From Amyelois transitella (Eukaryota > Arthropoda > Insecta > Lepidoptera > Pyralidae), in contig NC_083514.1 in NCBI RefSeq assembly GCF_032362555.1, positions 1,783,001 through 1,847,000 of the forward strand: a stretch of DNA of 64,000 nucleotides, in the 5' to 3' direction. Position numbers and translations under genes: made by a program. Shown in pieces: positions 23,301-32,599 of the stretch. The notes beneath the pieces are model-generated. The model saw nothing but the letters and a program-made list of their open reading frames with translations. It searched no databases and was not told where the DNA came from. Position 1 is the stretch's first letter, and the number at the start of each line of letters is the position of its first letter.

Positions 23301-23305
23301 TGTAA
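17346..23305 (+). CDS. UBE2W: ubiquitin-conjugating enzyme E2 W, 6 exons
   Basis: UBE2W attaches ubiquitin to protein N-termini and is known in DNA repair and protein quality control. Coding exons: 17346-17369, 17613-17704, 18118-18220, 21026-21181, 22116-22191 and 23292-23305; all borders are GT/AG and the sum gives 154 residues against 151 in human. The UBC fold reads in order: [59 protein letters not shown] (the catalytic cysteine is in HICL), [18 protein letters not shown]. It ends in the W-type tail [16 protein letters not shown]. The start gives MAAMSPSQ and is the only upstream Met in frame. The last coding exon is only 14 nt. Intron 3 is long (2.8 kb) and full of SINE A copies. It is head to head with CASD1. 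Confidence 0.95.
18396..18606 (+). repeat. SINE family A, diverged full-length copy
   Basis: Head GTGTGGTTCCC, middle GGCGACTAAGGGATAGG, GGGCTAGCAACC, and a decayed tail with TATG repeats. In UBE2W intron 3. Confidence 0.68.
18850..18888. repeat. short direct duplication
   Basis: ATTCCTACTTCTATTACTAT occurs twice in tandem in UBE2W intron 3. Confidence 0.7.
19150..19327 (+). mobile_element. Helitron-like remnant, 3' end
   Basis: A GC-rich pairing segment (GCGTGACGCCGCGGGCGGA) followed by CTAGT at 19323-19327, as in other lepidopteran Helitrons. The 5' limit is uncertain. Confidence 0.4.
19597..19765 (+). repeat. SINE family A, with internal deletion
   Basis: Head GTGTGGTTCCCGGCACC is intact; part of the middle is lost and the copy stops before the tail. 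Confidence 0.68.
20092..20345. repeat. interspersed repeat family D, tentative
   Basis: TCCTGGCTTTAGTCCCGG and nearby words recur in inverse orientation at 59806-59862. Similar GGCAAACCC/GGGCTCC-type words occur at 15072-15122, 38468-38530 and 50650-50705. The class is unknown. Confidence 0.4.
20572..20666 (+). repeat. SINE family A, 3' part
   Basis: TTCAGTCTTTTCAAGACCGT through a tail with TATGTATG. Confidence 0.62.
20820..20942 (-). repeat. SINE family A, 3' half
   Basis: TATATCCCTTGCGGGGTAGA through GAATTGAGATTCAAATAGT. It lies just before UBE2W exon 4. Confidence 0.7.
21195..21440 (-). repeat. SINE family A, full length, in UBE2W intron 4
   Basis: Tail to head complete, ending GAACCACACGGCA. 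It begins about 14 bp after the exon 4 donor. Confidence 0.78.
21745..22073 (+). repeat. two SINE family A tail fragments
   Basis: Fragments at about 21745-21848 and 21995-22073, each with the CTCTGTC/CTTTTGGC block and a TATG-rich end. Both are diverged. In UBE2W intron 4. Confidence 0.5.
22335..22595 (+). repeat. interspersed repeat family B, diverged copy
   Basis: GTTTGTTCCGCCGCTTCTAC and ACATGCGCTTTGGAAGCGG as in 11935-12175, ending GAAAATAAATTATTCTATTT. In UBE2W intron 5. Confidence 0.55.
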
Positions 23306-24523
23306 CAAAACGTCGCGGCGCTGTATCGAGCATGGACGATAAAATCTCAGTATGTGATAAGTGTTATATATCGACATGGGTGTGTGTGAACATTGTTTGC
23401 GGCCCCGGGGCCCTGGTGCGCGGTCGGCCTTATGGCGAGACGAAATTGAGAGTGTCATAGCGAAGTGACATCTAGTGGCGAGGCGTGGGTACTATGCTAA
23501 CTGTCAATTATGGACTGAGGTAAGATTCAAGATTTCATGATGTCGGAAAATTTTGAAGGATGGATTTTATTATGAGGTTCTTATTTGGTCGGAACAGAAC
23601 TTTTCTGTTTTAAAGTAGGTAAACCGTAAATGTGTCTATTGAATTTGGCAAAAGATTGTTGTATAAATAATAATCAGACGTTTTAACATTGAAGGTATTT
23701 TGGTATCACCATGAAAAAACGAGACTTTTAAACTTAATCATTATTTTTTAGTATAAAAATTGGCAGTTAGTTGTAGTAGCGTCTTATAAGTGTCTAAACA
23801 AGTGACTGTCTACGCCCTGTGGAGGGCAACGGCGCGAAATTAGGATTTGATAAGCAATCTAATGGCTGAATATACAAATTCATTATTATAATGTTATTGT
23901 TGAGTACATGTAAACACGTAATTTTATTTACGAACAGTGAGCATTAGGAAAAGCTGTTATCTTATCAGTTTGTAAACTTGTTAGTTGTCCACTTACGTTC
24001 ATCAGTGTTGTATGTTAAGGTCGGGTTGTCTGTCATTCCTTATATTTAAAGCATAATATTGTTTATTAAAAAAAGAAAGGCGTGCCCATTTTTTTTTTAA
24101 TATTGTTTGGTCTATAGAAAAAATTAAATGTGTAAAATTGTATGACCGGATGTAATCTAAGTAATTTATATCAACTTAGAATCTGTATAAATATGTATGA
24201 GAACCCATGAATGGTCCATTCGAGACTTAAGAACATTTGTTAAAATAATTAATTAAAAACTCTTGTAATAACATAAATAACACATTGTGAAAGTGAAACT
24301 CCATATTTGACAAGCATTTTCTGTTGTGACAAAAAGTCATTAGTGCACAGTCAATTTAATTTTATTAAAACTTATTTCCAGTCTTTCGTTGTATATAGCT
24401 TTTTTTAATTTGTATAGTATGTAATTTTAATGGTAATGACTGCTTGCGATCATCAGAATCATTTAAATTAATTTCGGATAATAATTCGTTACGTTTAGTT
24501 TATATCCTCATATTGATGCAGCA
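23306..24523. other. UBE2W 3' region and intergenic, nothing else recognised
   Basis: Contains the UBE2W 3' UTR and AT-rich sequence with no supported ORF. Confidence 0.5.
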
Positions 24524-24780
24524 AAAATAGAACCGTTTTCCACCCCAAAGGGAAGAAAACGATTATTTTAGGACGTGCCGAGGCTTGACCTTTCGGAGAT
24601 TAACCTTTGTTACCCTATCTGTATGCAGTGTTCTAAAGTACCAACTTACGTCTGATAGCGTGTGAAAGGCGCCGCAGGGCAGGGAGCGGGAAGCTGCGCG
24701 GTGTGGGGTGTAAAGCTCTCCTCCCGCGCCCCATGCCTGCGAGTCGACGGCGCGCGCGACGTGACGAGCTTTGACAGTAC
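24524..24780 (-). repeat. left inverted terminal repeat of the DIRS element
   Basis: 24592-24780 is the inverse of the right-hand repeat (30165-30234 plus 33329-33454). The outermost about 68 bp (24524-24591) are unique to this end and are complemented in the internal region at 24814-24886. Confidence 0.85.
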
Positions 24781-24813
24781 CAGTCTTCGAAAAGCCGGCA
24801 AGGCCCTTACCCC

Positions 24814-24914
24814 AGGTCAAGCCTCGGCACGTCCTAAAATAATCGTTTTCTTCCCTTTGGGGTGGAAAACGGTTCTATTTTAGTGCCGGTGCCTTCGGCT
24901 TGACCTTTCGGAGA
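24814..24914. repeat. internal complementary region of the DIRS element
   Basis: The left part is the inverse of the left outer end (24524-24598). The right part, from AGTGCCGGTGCCTTCGGCTT, is the inverse of the right outer end (33441-33474). It thus joins the two extremities back to back, as in DIRS1, where it serves to rebuild the ends during replication through a circle. Confidence 0.85.
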
Positions 24915-25084
24915 CGTGCACTACCATCTGCCGGCGCCTCAAGCGTACTGTGACTATTCTAGCAAGGGAACGTTTTCCAAGGGAAAAGCAGACAAATATA
25001 CTCAAATTAGACTTTAAAGTTTATTCTTAATTATAATCACAGCTGCTCATAGTGAGATCGGGTAACTAAACTTACAAAATAAAT

Positions 25085-26320
25085 TCAAATAACATTAAAA
25101 GAGCTGTTCAAGGCATTGCCACTAGAAGAGCGGGGACAATCTACAGTTTTACAATAATGCTTAAAGAAATTACTGGAGCCCCGCCAGTTACCTCTCGACA
25201 GAATCCTATCTAGTGGAACATGATTTACAAAGTCGCTCGATGCCACAGCTGATCGTATAGAACCCGGACTACAATCAACCCCCAAGTCCCGAAAAGCAGT
25301 TTTGAGCCAACCAGCTATTACTGTTCTAGAAGCAGCCTTTACTTCTCCCCGGGTAGTAATAAAAAGATTACACAAGCCTTCTCGGGCCTTCCTCCTCTCT
25401 GAAGAGCATTCAATCAGGCATTTTACCCATCTAACCAAATCCAACGAAGAATCTCCTGAAGAAACCAATTCCCAACCTGACTGCCGGTTTTTTATACCAT
25501 CCGTCTTTGACCCAAAAGCCGGCCAGAATCGAACTGATTCTTCTAAAATTTGGCAGTGTTGCTCATCTATCTTAATGAGAGTCAAATCATGTATTCTTCG
25601 TCCTGATGCCAACAACAAAAGCAAGGCTACATGACGAGACACTTGAAAAATACTGTCAGCAGGTGGAACATTTCTCTTCAACCACTCTATAAGATCTTGC
25701 ACATTCCAAATCGTGCGGGCAGATGACGAAGAAGAACACTTGGATGTGCCTATTCCCTTCAACATCGTAGTTATCAGGGGATGTGAGGACAGACGACTCT
25801 CCTGAGATGGATCAGCCAAGGATACTATCACTGATTTATGAACCAAGATTGTGGCATAGGCAAAATTTCTTTCTCTAGCTAAGTACCCTAAATAAGACGA
25901 TAAGTCCAGTGGACGAGGCCGACTAGGATTTACCCCATTCTTCCTTCCCCACGAGACCCACTGTTTCCAGGCTGAACCATAAGTCCTCCATGTTGAGTTC
26001 CGCCAAGCGGACTGCAATAAATGTACATAATCAGGCTTTAAACCGGATACCAACTCTGCCCACCCCGTATCTTCCAAACCTCTAAATGAAGTTCCTCTAC
26101 TTTCTCCGGACAGCGATTGGATGACAGGTCGATCAAGTGCCGATTTAGATCTCGAATCTCGAAGGGGGCTTCTAAGGCTCTGTGTTTCAGAGGTCCCCTC
26201 CAAAACGCTTTCTCCCATCTTGGCACCACCAGCAGAAAAACTCCTGACGCCCTGTTGAGATGTTGGAGAACCTTGGGAAGACCCAAGCCAGGTTGAAGTG
26301 CCACTCCTGACTGAACGCAT
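25085..26320 (-). CDS. DIRS tyrosine recombinase
   Basis: Third ORF of the element, 411 residues. A SAM-like N-terminal region (TWRTYGSAWKQWVSWG) precedes the catalytic domain with ASGRRIHDL (first arginine block) and, near the C-terminus, SIRSAVAS..., WRGSSNFFKHYCKTV with the expected tyrosine. It would integrate the circular DNA copy. It overlaps the end of the RT-RNase H ORF by about 130 nt in another frame, as is usual in the family. Confidence 0.8.
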   Translation of the reverse strand: MRSVRSGTSTWLGSSQGSPTSQQGVRSFSAGGAKMGESVLEGTSETQSLRSPLRDSRSKSALDRPVIQSLSGESRGTSFRGLEDTGWAELVSGLKPDYVHLLQSAWRNSTWRTYGSAWKQWVSWGRKNGVNPSRPRPLDLSSYLGYLARERNFAYATILVHKSVIVSLADPSQESRLSSHPLITTMLKGIGTSKCSSSSSARTIWNVQDLIEWLKRNVPPADSIFQVSRHVALLLLLASGRRIHDLTLIKIDEQHCQILEESVRFWPAFGSKTDGIKNRQSGWELVSSGDSSLDLVRWVKCLIECSSERRKAREGLCNLFITTRGEVKAASRTVIAGWLKTAFRDLGVDCSPGSIRSAVASSDFVNHVPLDRILSRGNWRGSSNFFKHYCKTVDCPRSSSGNALNSSFNVI

Positions 26321-28313
26321 TTATGAATTTCGCCTCCGAGTCCCGCGCATCTATCGTCACATAACAAGGAACAACTCTGGACTGGTGAGTAGCGAAGAGG
26401 TCGATTTGAGGCACTCCCCACTTTCTGAAAATCAGACTTGTTATAGATTCGCTCAGATGCCAGTCTGGGAGAGCCATGAACCTGGATAGACGGTCTGCTA
26501 CTGTGTTGTACCTGCCTGGTATAAAAAAGGCTTGAATGGTGACATCCAGGCGATCTGCTAGCAGCAGTAACTCCCGAGTCACTTCCAGAAGGATCGCTGA
26601 CCGTGTACCCCCCTGGTTCCGCAGGTATGCCACAACAGTCTTGTTGTCCGACTGAAGCATCAGTGACTGGCCTTGTACATCTGTTTGAAATTTGGACAGG
26701 GCCATAAATACCGTGAATAACTCTTTTCTGTTTATATGCCATTTCTCTTGGTCCCTTGTCCAAATTCCCGCCCGATGTTGTTGACCCAGCTGAACACCCC
26801 AGCCGGCATCTGACGCGTCCGTCGTGACAAAAACAGTAGGATCGGGCATGAATATCTTTCCCGGTTTTCGAACATTTTGAATCCACCACTGACAATCGGC
26901 CCTGGCTGGAGCTGGCATGACCAGCTTCTTGAAGGGAGTCTCTTCTTTTAGAACCTTGGCTGCCCTTTGAAGGTTTCGAGTATAAAGTCGCCCCAAAGGA
27001 GTTACCGAAGAAGCGAATCCCAGCTTCCCTATCAACGAAGTTGCTGATTTCCAATTCCAACAAGGATTTTTTAAAATTCTCTGGAGATCGGACATTAGTT
27101 GTACTATCTTTGCCTCTGGCAAAACTTTCTGGTTGACTATCGTATCCCACATGACACCTAGAAATTCTATGCGATTGGTTGGCTTTGTTATGGACTTTTC
27201 TAGATTCACAGCCCATCCTAGACTTTGCAGAAATCTCACCGCTGAATGAACCTGATCCTCGAGCCCTAGAGGATCCTGGTGAGCGAACAAAAAATCGTCC
27301 AGGTATACTACTACTCGAATGCCTTTTGATGTTAAGACGCTTGCAACCCAATTCGTGAGGCGAGAGAAGGCCAGAGGCGCGCTCGATAAACCGAACGGAA
27401 GACTTGTCAACTGGAACAGCTCCCCTGCGTACGAGAAGCAAAGGTATCTTCTGTGGCTTTCTTTTATCGGGACGTGAAAGTACGCCTGGGACAGGTCTAG
27501 TTTCGCTAGATAATCTGAGTGAAGGAGAAATTTGGGAATATGATTTTGATTTATTAAACGGAACTTCCGGGGATTTAGGTAGGCATTTAAACGTCTTAAA
27601 TCGAATATCTGGCGAACCTTCCCGTTTTGTTTGGGAATGAGAAACATTCGCGACAGAAAACCCGCTCTTGCTGTGGAAGGTTCCACGACCCCCATTCGTC
27701 GCAGCTCCCGAATTTCCTTGGACATTAAGGCTGAGTTTCTTGTCGCAAATCTTTCTATCAAGCTTGCCTGAAAACATACTGTAGGAGGCTTTTTGTAAAA
27801 GGGAATAGTGTATCCCGAAATTGTACTTAAAACATGCTTTGGGGCCCCCAGTATTTGCCACTGAGATATATGGTCTCTTAGTTGACCCCCGCGAAAACCG
27901 TCAATATCTCTTGTTACTGGGGCGCTGCTTCCCCGATTTCTTTCTAGGGCTGTCACGTTGACTCTTTGAAGCGGAAGTTCGGGATGTTGATGGCCGAGGC
28001 GAGGGCTGGAAAGAATTTCTCTGGCGACCGTGACCTGCAGATGTTTTTGACTGATAGAATCCAGTAGCAGATGGCTTTCGAAAGTTGGAAGTCTTCTTGA
28101 CCGGAAATTTTCCTTGTTTTGAAGTGAAAACTTGTCCAGTCCCACCATTGTCCTTAATAAAAGTAGAAAGTATCTTCTCTTCGAATAAGTGGGTTGCGGA
28201 AGGGGGAATCTGATGAAGTGCTGTGGTGAGAGTCTCATTTTTGGCCTTAAAGCTTTTTCGCCGATTTTCAATTGTTTCCGCCCTGTGGGCACAGACGAAC
28301 TGCAACAGATCAT
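26187..28313 (-). CDS. DIRS reverse transcriptase and RNase H
   Basis: Second ORF, 708 codons. RT blocks in order: FLIPKQNGKVRQIFDLRRLN, AKLDLSQAYFHVPI, TSLPFGLSSAPLAFSRL and VVYLDDFLF (YLDD centre). An RNase H domain follows (FVTTDASDAGWGVQ, HINRKELFTVF, LQSDNKTVVAYL, ADRLSR). After it comes a stretch with PQIDLFATHQSR, seen in DIRS and related polyproteins. The first part overlaps the gag ORF in a different frame. Confidence 0.85.
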   Translation of the reverse strand: MICCSSSVPTGRKQLKIGEKALRPKMRLSPQHFIRFPLPQPTYSKRRYFLLLLRTMVGLDKFSLQNKENFRSRRLPTFESHLLLDSISQKHLQVTVAREILSSPRLGHQHPELPLQRVNVTALERNRGSSAPVTRDIDGFRGGQLRDHISQWQILGAPKHVLSTISGYTIPFYKKPPTVCFQASLIERFATRNSALMSKEIRELRRMGVVEPSTARAGFLSRMFLIPKQNGKVRQIFDLRRLNAYLNPRKFRLINQNHIPKFLLHSDYLAKLDLSQAYFHVPIKESHRRYLCFSYAGELFQLTSLPFGLSSAPLAFSRLTNWVASVLTSKGIRVVVYLDDFLFAHQDPLGLEDQVHSAVRFLQSLGWAVNLEKSITKPTNRIEFLGVMWDTIVNQKVLPEAKIVQLMSDLQRILKNPCWNWKSATSLIGKLGFASSVTPLGRLYTRNLQRAAKVLKEETPFKKLVMPAPARADCQWWIQNVRKPGKIFMPDPTVFVTTDASDAGWGVQLGQQHRAGIWTRDQEKWHINRKELFTVFMALSKFQTDVQGQSLMLQSDNKTVVAYLRNQGGTRSAILLEVTRELLLLADRLDVTIQAFFIPGRYNTVADRLSRFMALPDWHLSESITSLIFRKWGVPQIDLFATHQSRVVPCYVTIDARDSEAKFINAFSQEWHFNLAWVFPRFSNISTGRQEFFCWWCQDGRKRFGGDL

Positions 28314-29451
28314 CTGACAAGGATTTAAAATTCGACTCTTTTAAAATCCTTTTAACTTCACCCCCTGATGCTGGGTACTCCCTGGCCAGCGCTCTGAGAT
28401 CTTCTGCAATGGCTCTTCTTTGAAGAAGTAACCCGTGGCATATAGTTCCGAGCAAACTATCCTGCTTACCGAGCCAGCTGAAATCACGAGCCACACTGCT
28501 CAGTTCGGTGTTAATTTTTAAAGCGCTGAACACCGGAGATGCGTGCAATTTCTTCTCCACCTCTTTATAGCGAATCCGACTCCAACCTGTGGTTCCTAAC
28601 CTTTGACATCCAATGCCCTCTTCTTTCAATTCTGGAGAAGGCTCCGGAATCACGGGGTCAGCCTCTTTAACTTCAGGACGGAAATCCAGATCGTCTAAGG
28701 ATGCCATATCTGTCACTCCACTGGTGTCAAGGGCAGGAGCATGCCATTCCGAATCCGGTGAAGGCTCCCTTTGACTATAAGGTTCAGATTCATTCTCAGA
28801 ATCTTCCTCCGACTCATCTGACTGTGTAGGAGGCTGTCGAATCTCACAAAGAGATTCAATCTTTTCCGCCATAAATGCAAACATCCTTTCCATTTTCTCT
28901 TCCAGCATATCTACCTTACTTCTCTTTACTGGGCCAGACCGATCTGATGTCATCGAGGTACTTCTTCTCTTTCTGGTGCCCTCTTCTAGAGCACCAGACA
29001 GGATCTGGTCCACTTCCCTCCTTGGTATCATTACTTCCTTTAGTGGAGCTATTGCCTCCTTGAATAGTTCGGTCCTAGCCGCGGAACCCCGTATTCGGTT
29101 CGCGATTGCAGGAGGTCCCACAATAAGCGCTCGCGTGAATGCCCAGTCTAGTAGTTTGAGGCGGATGTCTCTGTAGGCCTTCTCTGACAGGTGATCCGCC
29201 TCCGGGTCGAAAGCCTTCACCAGTCCCATTGTAGGAATGGCAAAAACCAATTTATTTAGTGTGGCCACTTCCACACTCTCGCCAAAAATTTCTTCCTTGG
29301 AAGATTTCTTTATTTCCCATTTCGTCCATCCTTCGGGCAGGCTCTCCTGTGCCAACACTTTCAATCTTCCTAAAATCTCCTCATCCCTCTGCGAATCACC
29401 CTGCTCCTCCAGCAAGTCACCCAGGGTTACGAACCCACCACCATTTGCCAT
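27901..29451 (-). CDS. DIRS gag-like protein
   Basis: First ORF, 516 residues, starting MANGGGFVTLGDLLEEQG. It has a charged helical N-terminus, an acidic Ser/Glu-rich centre (SDESEEDSENESEP) and a basic Ser/Lys/Arg-rich C-terminus likely to bind nucleic acid. No zinc knuckle was seen. The role is inferred from position before the RT ORF. Confidence 0.7.
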   Translation of the reverse strand: MANGGGFVTLGDLLEEQGDSQRDEEILGRLKVLAQESLPEGWTKWEIKKSSKEEIFGESVEVATLNKLVFAIPTMGLVKAFDPEADHLSEKAYRDIRLKLLDWAFTRALIVGPPAIANRIRGSAARTELFKEAIAPLKEVMIPRREVDQILSGALEEGTRKRRSTSMTSDRSGPVKRSKVDMLEEKMERMFAFMAEKIESLCEIRQPPTQSDESEEDSENESEPYSQREPSPDSEWHAPALDTSGVTDMASLDDLDFRPEVKEADPVIPEPSPELKEEGIGCQRLGTTGWSRIRYKEVEKKLHASPVFSALKINTELSSVARDFSWLGKQDSLLGTICHGLLLQRRAIAEDLRALAREYPASGGEVKRILKESNFKSLSDDLLQFVCAHRAETIENRRKSFKAKNETLTTALHQIPPSATHLFEEKILSTFIKDNGGTGQVFTSKQGKFPVKKTSNFRKPSATGFYQSKTSAGHGRQRNSFQPSPRPSTSRTSASKSQRDSPRKKSGKQRPSNKRY

Positions 29452-29539
29452 CTGAAGCCAAGCGAAAAGCTTTATCAGTAAAAGCTCATGGTATTAAGAA
29501 ACACCTTAAAGATATGAAATTGTGATTTTATCAGTATAG

Positions 29540-29855
29540 AATTGCCGCGCGCCTCGGCTTAAATGAGCCGCGCGTCTCCTCTCAGCCATGCGTCTCAAAC
29601 TTGTTGAGCCGTCTCTAGTTTCGTGAGCCGCGCGTCCCAATATTTTTGAGCTGCGCGTCCCAATATTTTTGAGCCGCACGTCCCAATTTCTTGAGCCGCG
29701 CGTCCCAATTTCTGGAGCCGCGTGTCCCAATTTTCAAGCCGCGCTTCCCAATTTTGTTGAGCCGTACGTCTCAATTTCTGAGCCGCGCGTCTCGATTCTC
29801 GAGCCGCGCGTCCATATTTTCGAGCCGTGCAGCTCAATTTTCGGACCGCGCGCCT
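29540..29855. repeat. GC-rich minisatellite in the DIRS leader
   Basis: About 12-13 diverged copies of a 21-24 bp unit, GAGCCGCGCGTCCCAATTTT on the plus strand, between the gag start and the right terminal repeat. Long meaningless ORFs cross it because of the periodicity. Confidence 0.85.
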
Positions 29856-30414
29856 TAGCTATCACCGTCTGAGCGGGCACATAGCATAAAAAAAAAGACA
29901 TGCTGTGGATGTGGCTGAATGGCCGACATACCAACATTAAGCATAAATTACAACCGTCACAGTTGTAGTCGTGTGGTAGCCAACCGACACCTTCAAAGAA
30001 ATATTTTACTATCGCCACACTTCACACACTAAAACAAACATTAGTTATAATAAATTTAAGGTACACTTACCATATATCGGTATATAAACACAAAATCCGA
30101 ACGTTACAACAACGTTTAACAAGACACTTCAAAAAACACAACACACCGGATAGGTAACAAAAGCGTACTGTCAAAGCTCGTCACGTCGCGCGCGCCGTCG
30201 ACTCGCAGGCATGGGGCGCGGGAGGAGAGCTTTAGGCCGTGCGCTGCGTTAAGCGGGTGCACGGCGCGGGCATCCGACGCGGGCATCCGTCGCGGGCATC
30301 CGCGTCGTGCTCCGTCGCGGACAAATAGCCCGTCGCGGGTATCCGCAACGACCTCCCGCTAAACGCAGCGCCGCCAGTACAATTTTAGACGTGCGGGTGT
30401 ACAGTCGATTCATA

Positions 30415-32599
30415 ATGGATTATTTGTTGATATACTACCTAGCCAAAAGACGACGTAGACAACAGCGGCAGCCAATCAGCCCATATGTCTCGTCCAGAAT
30501 GTTGTGTGGAGAATTTGTAACCAAGTTTACGCTATTAAGAGAAGATGAGAGGAGATTTTTTAAGTATTTTAAAATGTCAACGTCTACATTTGATGAATTA
30601 TTTTCGAAACTTGAACCATATTTGAAACATAGTGCTAATACTCTAAAAGTAAGAAGTGTATCAATTATATTACCAATAGAGAGGTTGGCAATAACGGCAA
30701 GGTAAGTAAATAAAATGTTTTTCTTGATATAAAATATTTTTATTTTGTCAGTCAAGATCACGCATGTATACAACCAAATCAGTTATTGGACTTATCATAA
30801 TCATAAGTAACAGTAAAATCACAGTGATTGGATTTATCACTTATTATAATTAACAATATTTTAATCTACAATTACTTTAATGAGAACTAAGTATAACAAT
30901 TTGGTAGTGTAGGTACATACGTAAAGTAAATCAAAATCACAGTCATTGTAATTATCATAATTAACAATATTATAAGGCTACTTCCAATCTTTGTCTTTCT
31001 TCAAATAGAGTATAAATGCAGTAAATAATTGATAATAGGATTAATGTTCTGCTTGAGTGTCATTTGTCAGTACGATGTTCGATAAATCCTCCAATGTAAT
31101 AACATTTTCTTTTTCAATGTCAATTAATAAGTTTAATACCTTTGATCGAAACAATAATTTTTGATATGTAGACAATTTTTTTATGTTTGGCATAATAGAT
31201 TTAAAAAATGACAAGTCTTCATCATTTTCTTCGTCCTTTTTGTGTTGTATGGATTGTAATAATTGTATTTCAAAAGGAGTCGGCGACGACGCCTTTTTAC
31301 GCTTTGATTGTTTTTGCGTTTCTCTGCTTGCTGTGTCATTTTCATTTCCAGATGTACTGGTCTCAGGTATTAACACCTCACTAGTGTCAACTATTGGGTG
31401 TTGGGACAATTCAAGTGTACTTGTATGACCCGAAGAGTCGTCCTGAGAATTTTCCAAAGATTCTTGTCCTTCTACTCTTTTGTTAGAGTCCAGAAAAGTC
31501 ATAATATTATAATAGCTGTACCCTTTTCCTTTTTTAGCACCAGAACCAGACTTAAGTTTCTTGTTACTAGCTTTGACTTTCGTATAGCAATCTCTCGCGG
31601 TTTTCCATCGCGCTTGTATTTTTTTTTCTGAAAAATGAAAAATAATACATACTTAAAAAATAATTTTGTATTTTTCACAGGTACTTAGTAAGTGGACATA
31701 CTTTCGTGGATATGCACTTGGCGTACCATGCGGGACAATCTACCATCCGAAAAATTGTTAATGATGTCTGTCAAATTATATGGCAAAGACTGAAAGAAGA
31801 ATGTATACCAGTATTTACACGTATGCGATGGGAAGACATAGCAGAAGGCTTTTTAAGCAACACAAATTTTCCTAACTGTTTAGGTGCTGTAGATGGAAAA
31901 CATATACGGATTATAAGACCACCTCACAGCGGATCACTTTACTACAATTACAAACATTACTATTCCATTGTCTTGCTTGCAATGTGTAACGCAAACTATG
32001 AATTCACCTACATAAATGTTGGAATACAAGGTAAAGAATCTGACTCTTCAGTTTTCACCAACAGCACTTTATTTCAACAGATGCAGGATGAGCTATTAGA
32101 TATTCCTCCTCCAAAATCATTGCCAGTGCTACAAAATAATAAACCAACCAATACTGCAGCTACCACACCAGTGCCATACGTCATAGTTGGAGATGAAGCG
32201 TTTGGACTGTCTACACATCTTATGCGACCATATGCGCGGGCTATTGCAATGGATCATAGAAAGAAAATATTTAATTATAGATTGTCAAGAGCTAGACGTT
32301 ACATTGAATCAACCTTTGGAATAATGGCCAATAAGTTTCGAATACTTCATCGTCCACTTAACGTTTCTAGAGAACATGCCATTTGTTTCATAAAAGCAAT
32401 TTGTATAATGCATAATTTTGTACGAAAAAGAGACGGATTCGGTAATATCAGCGATGTTGTCATAACACCCCGCCATATCCGCGATATCACAAATGGATTT
32501 GGGCTAGTTCAAAGAAACTCGTATACAATACGAGATCAGTTCGCTGATTACTTTGCCACAAACGGTAAGGTATCGTGGCAAGATCGCTGTATTTATTGA
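30415..32599 (+). CDS. PIF/Harbinger DDE transposase, 2 exons
   Basis: Exons 30415-30701 and 31681-32599 have a GTAAGT donor and TTTTTCACAG acceptor and keep frame; 401 residues. Exon 1 begins MDYLLIYYLAKRRRRQQRQP and ends in the helix-turn-helix region (RLAITAR). Exon 2 continues RYLVSGHTFVDM and GQSTIRKIV. The DDE_Tnp_4 domain follows: CLGAVDGKHIRI (first Asp), VIVGDEAFGLSTHLMRPY (second Asp) and RARRYIESTFGIMANKFRIL (Glu), then MHNFVRKRDG. No break was seen, so it is probably functional. Exon 2 lies inside the intron of the antisense MADF-BESS gene. Confidence 0.92.

Noticed and set aside
24524-24914. A stand-alone MITE with 68-bp inverted ends
   Set aside because: The same bases are better explained as the left terminal repeat and internal complementary region of the DIRS element, since the right half matches the far end at 33441-33474.
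26038-27861. 607-codon ORF on the minus strand within the DIRS element
   Set aside because: It runs in a different frame through the RT-RNase H ORF, is Ser/Arg-rich and shows no domain; a shadow of the real ORF.
29506-30018. Several overlapping ORFs on both strands in the GC-rich leader
   Set aside because: They only translate the 21-24 bp minisatellite in different frames.
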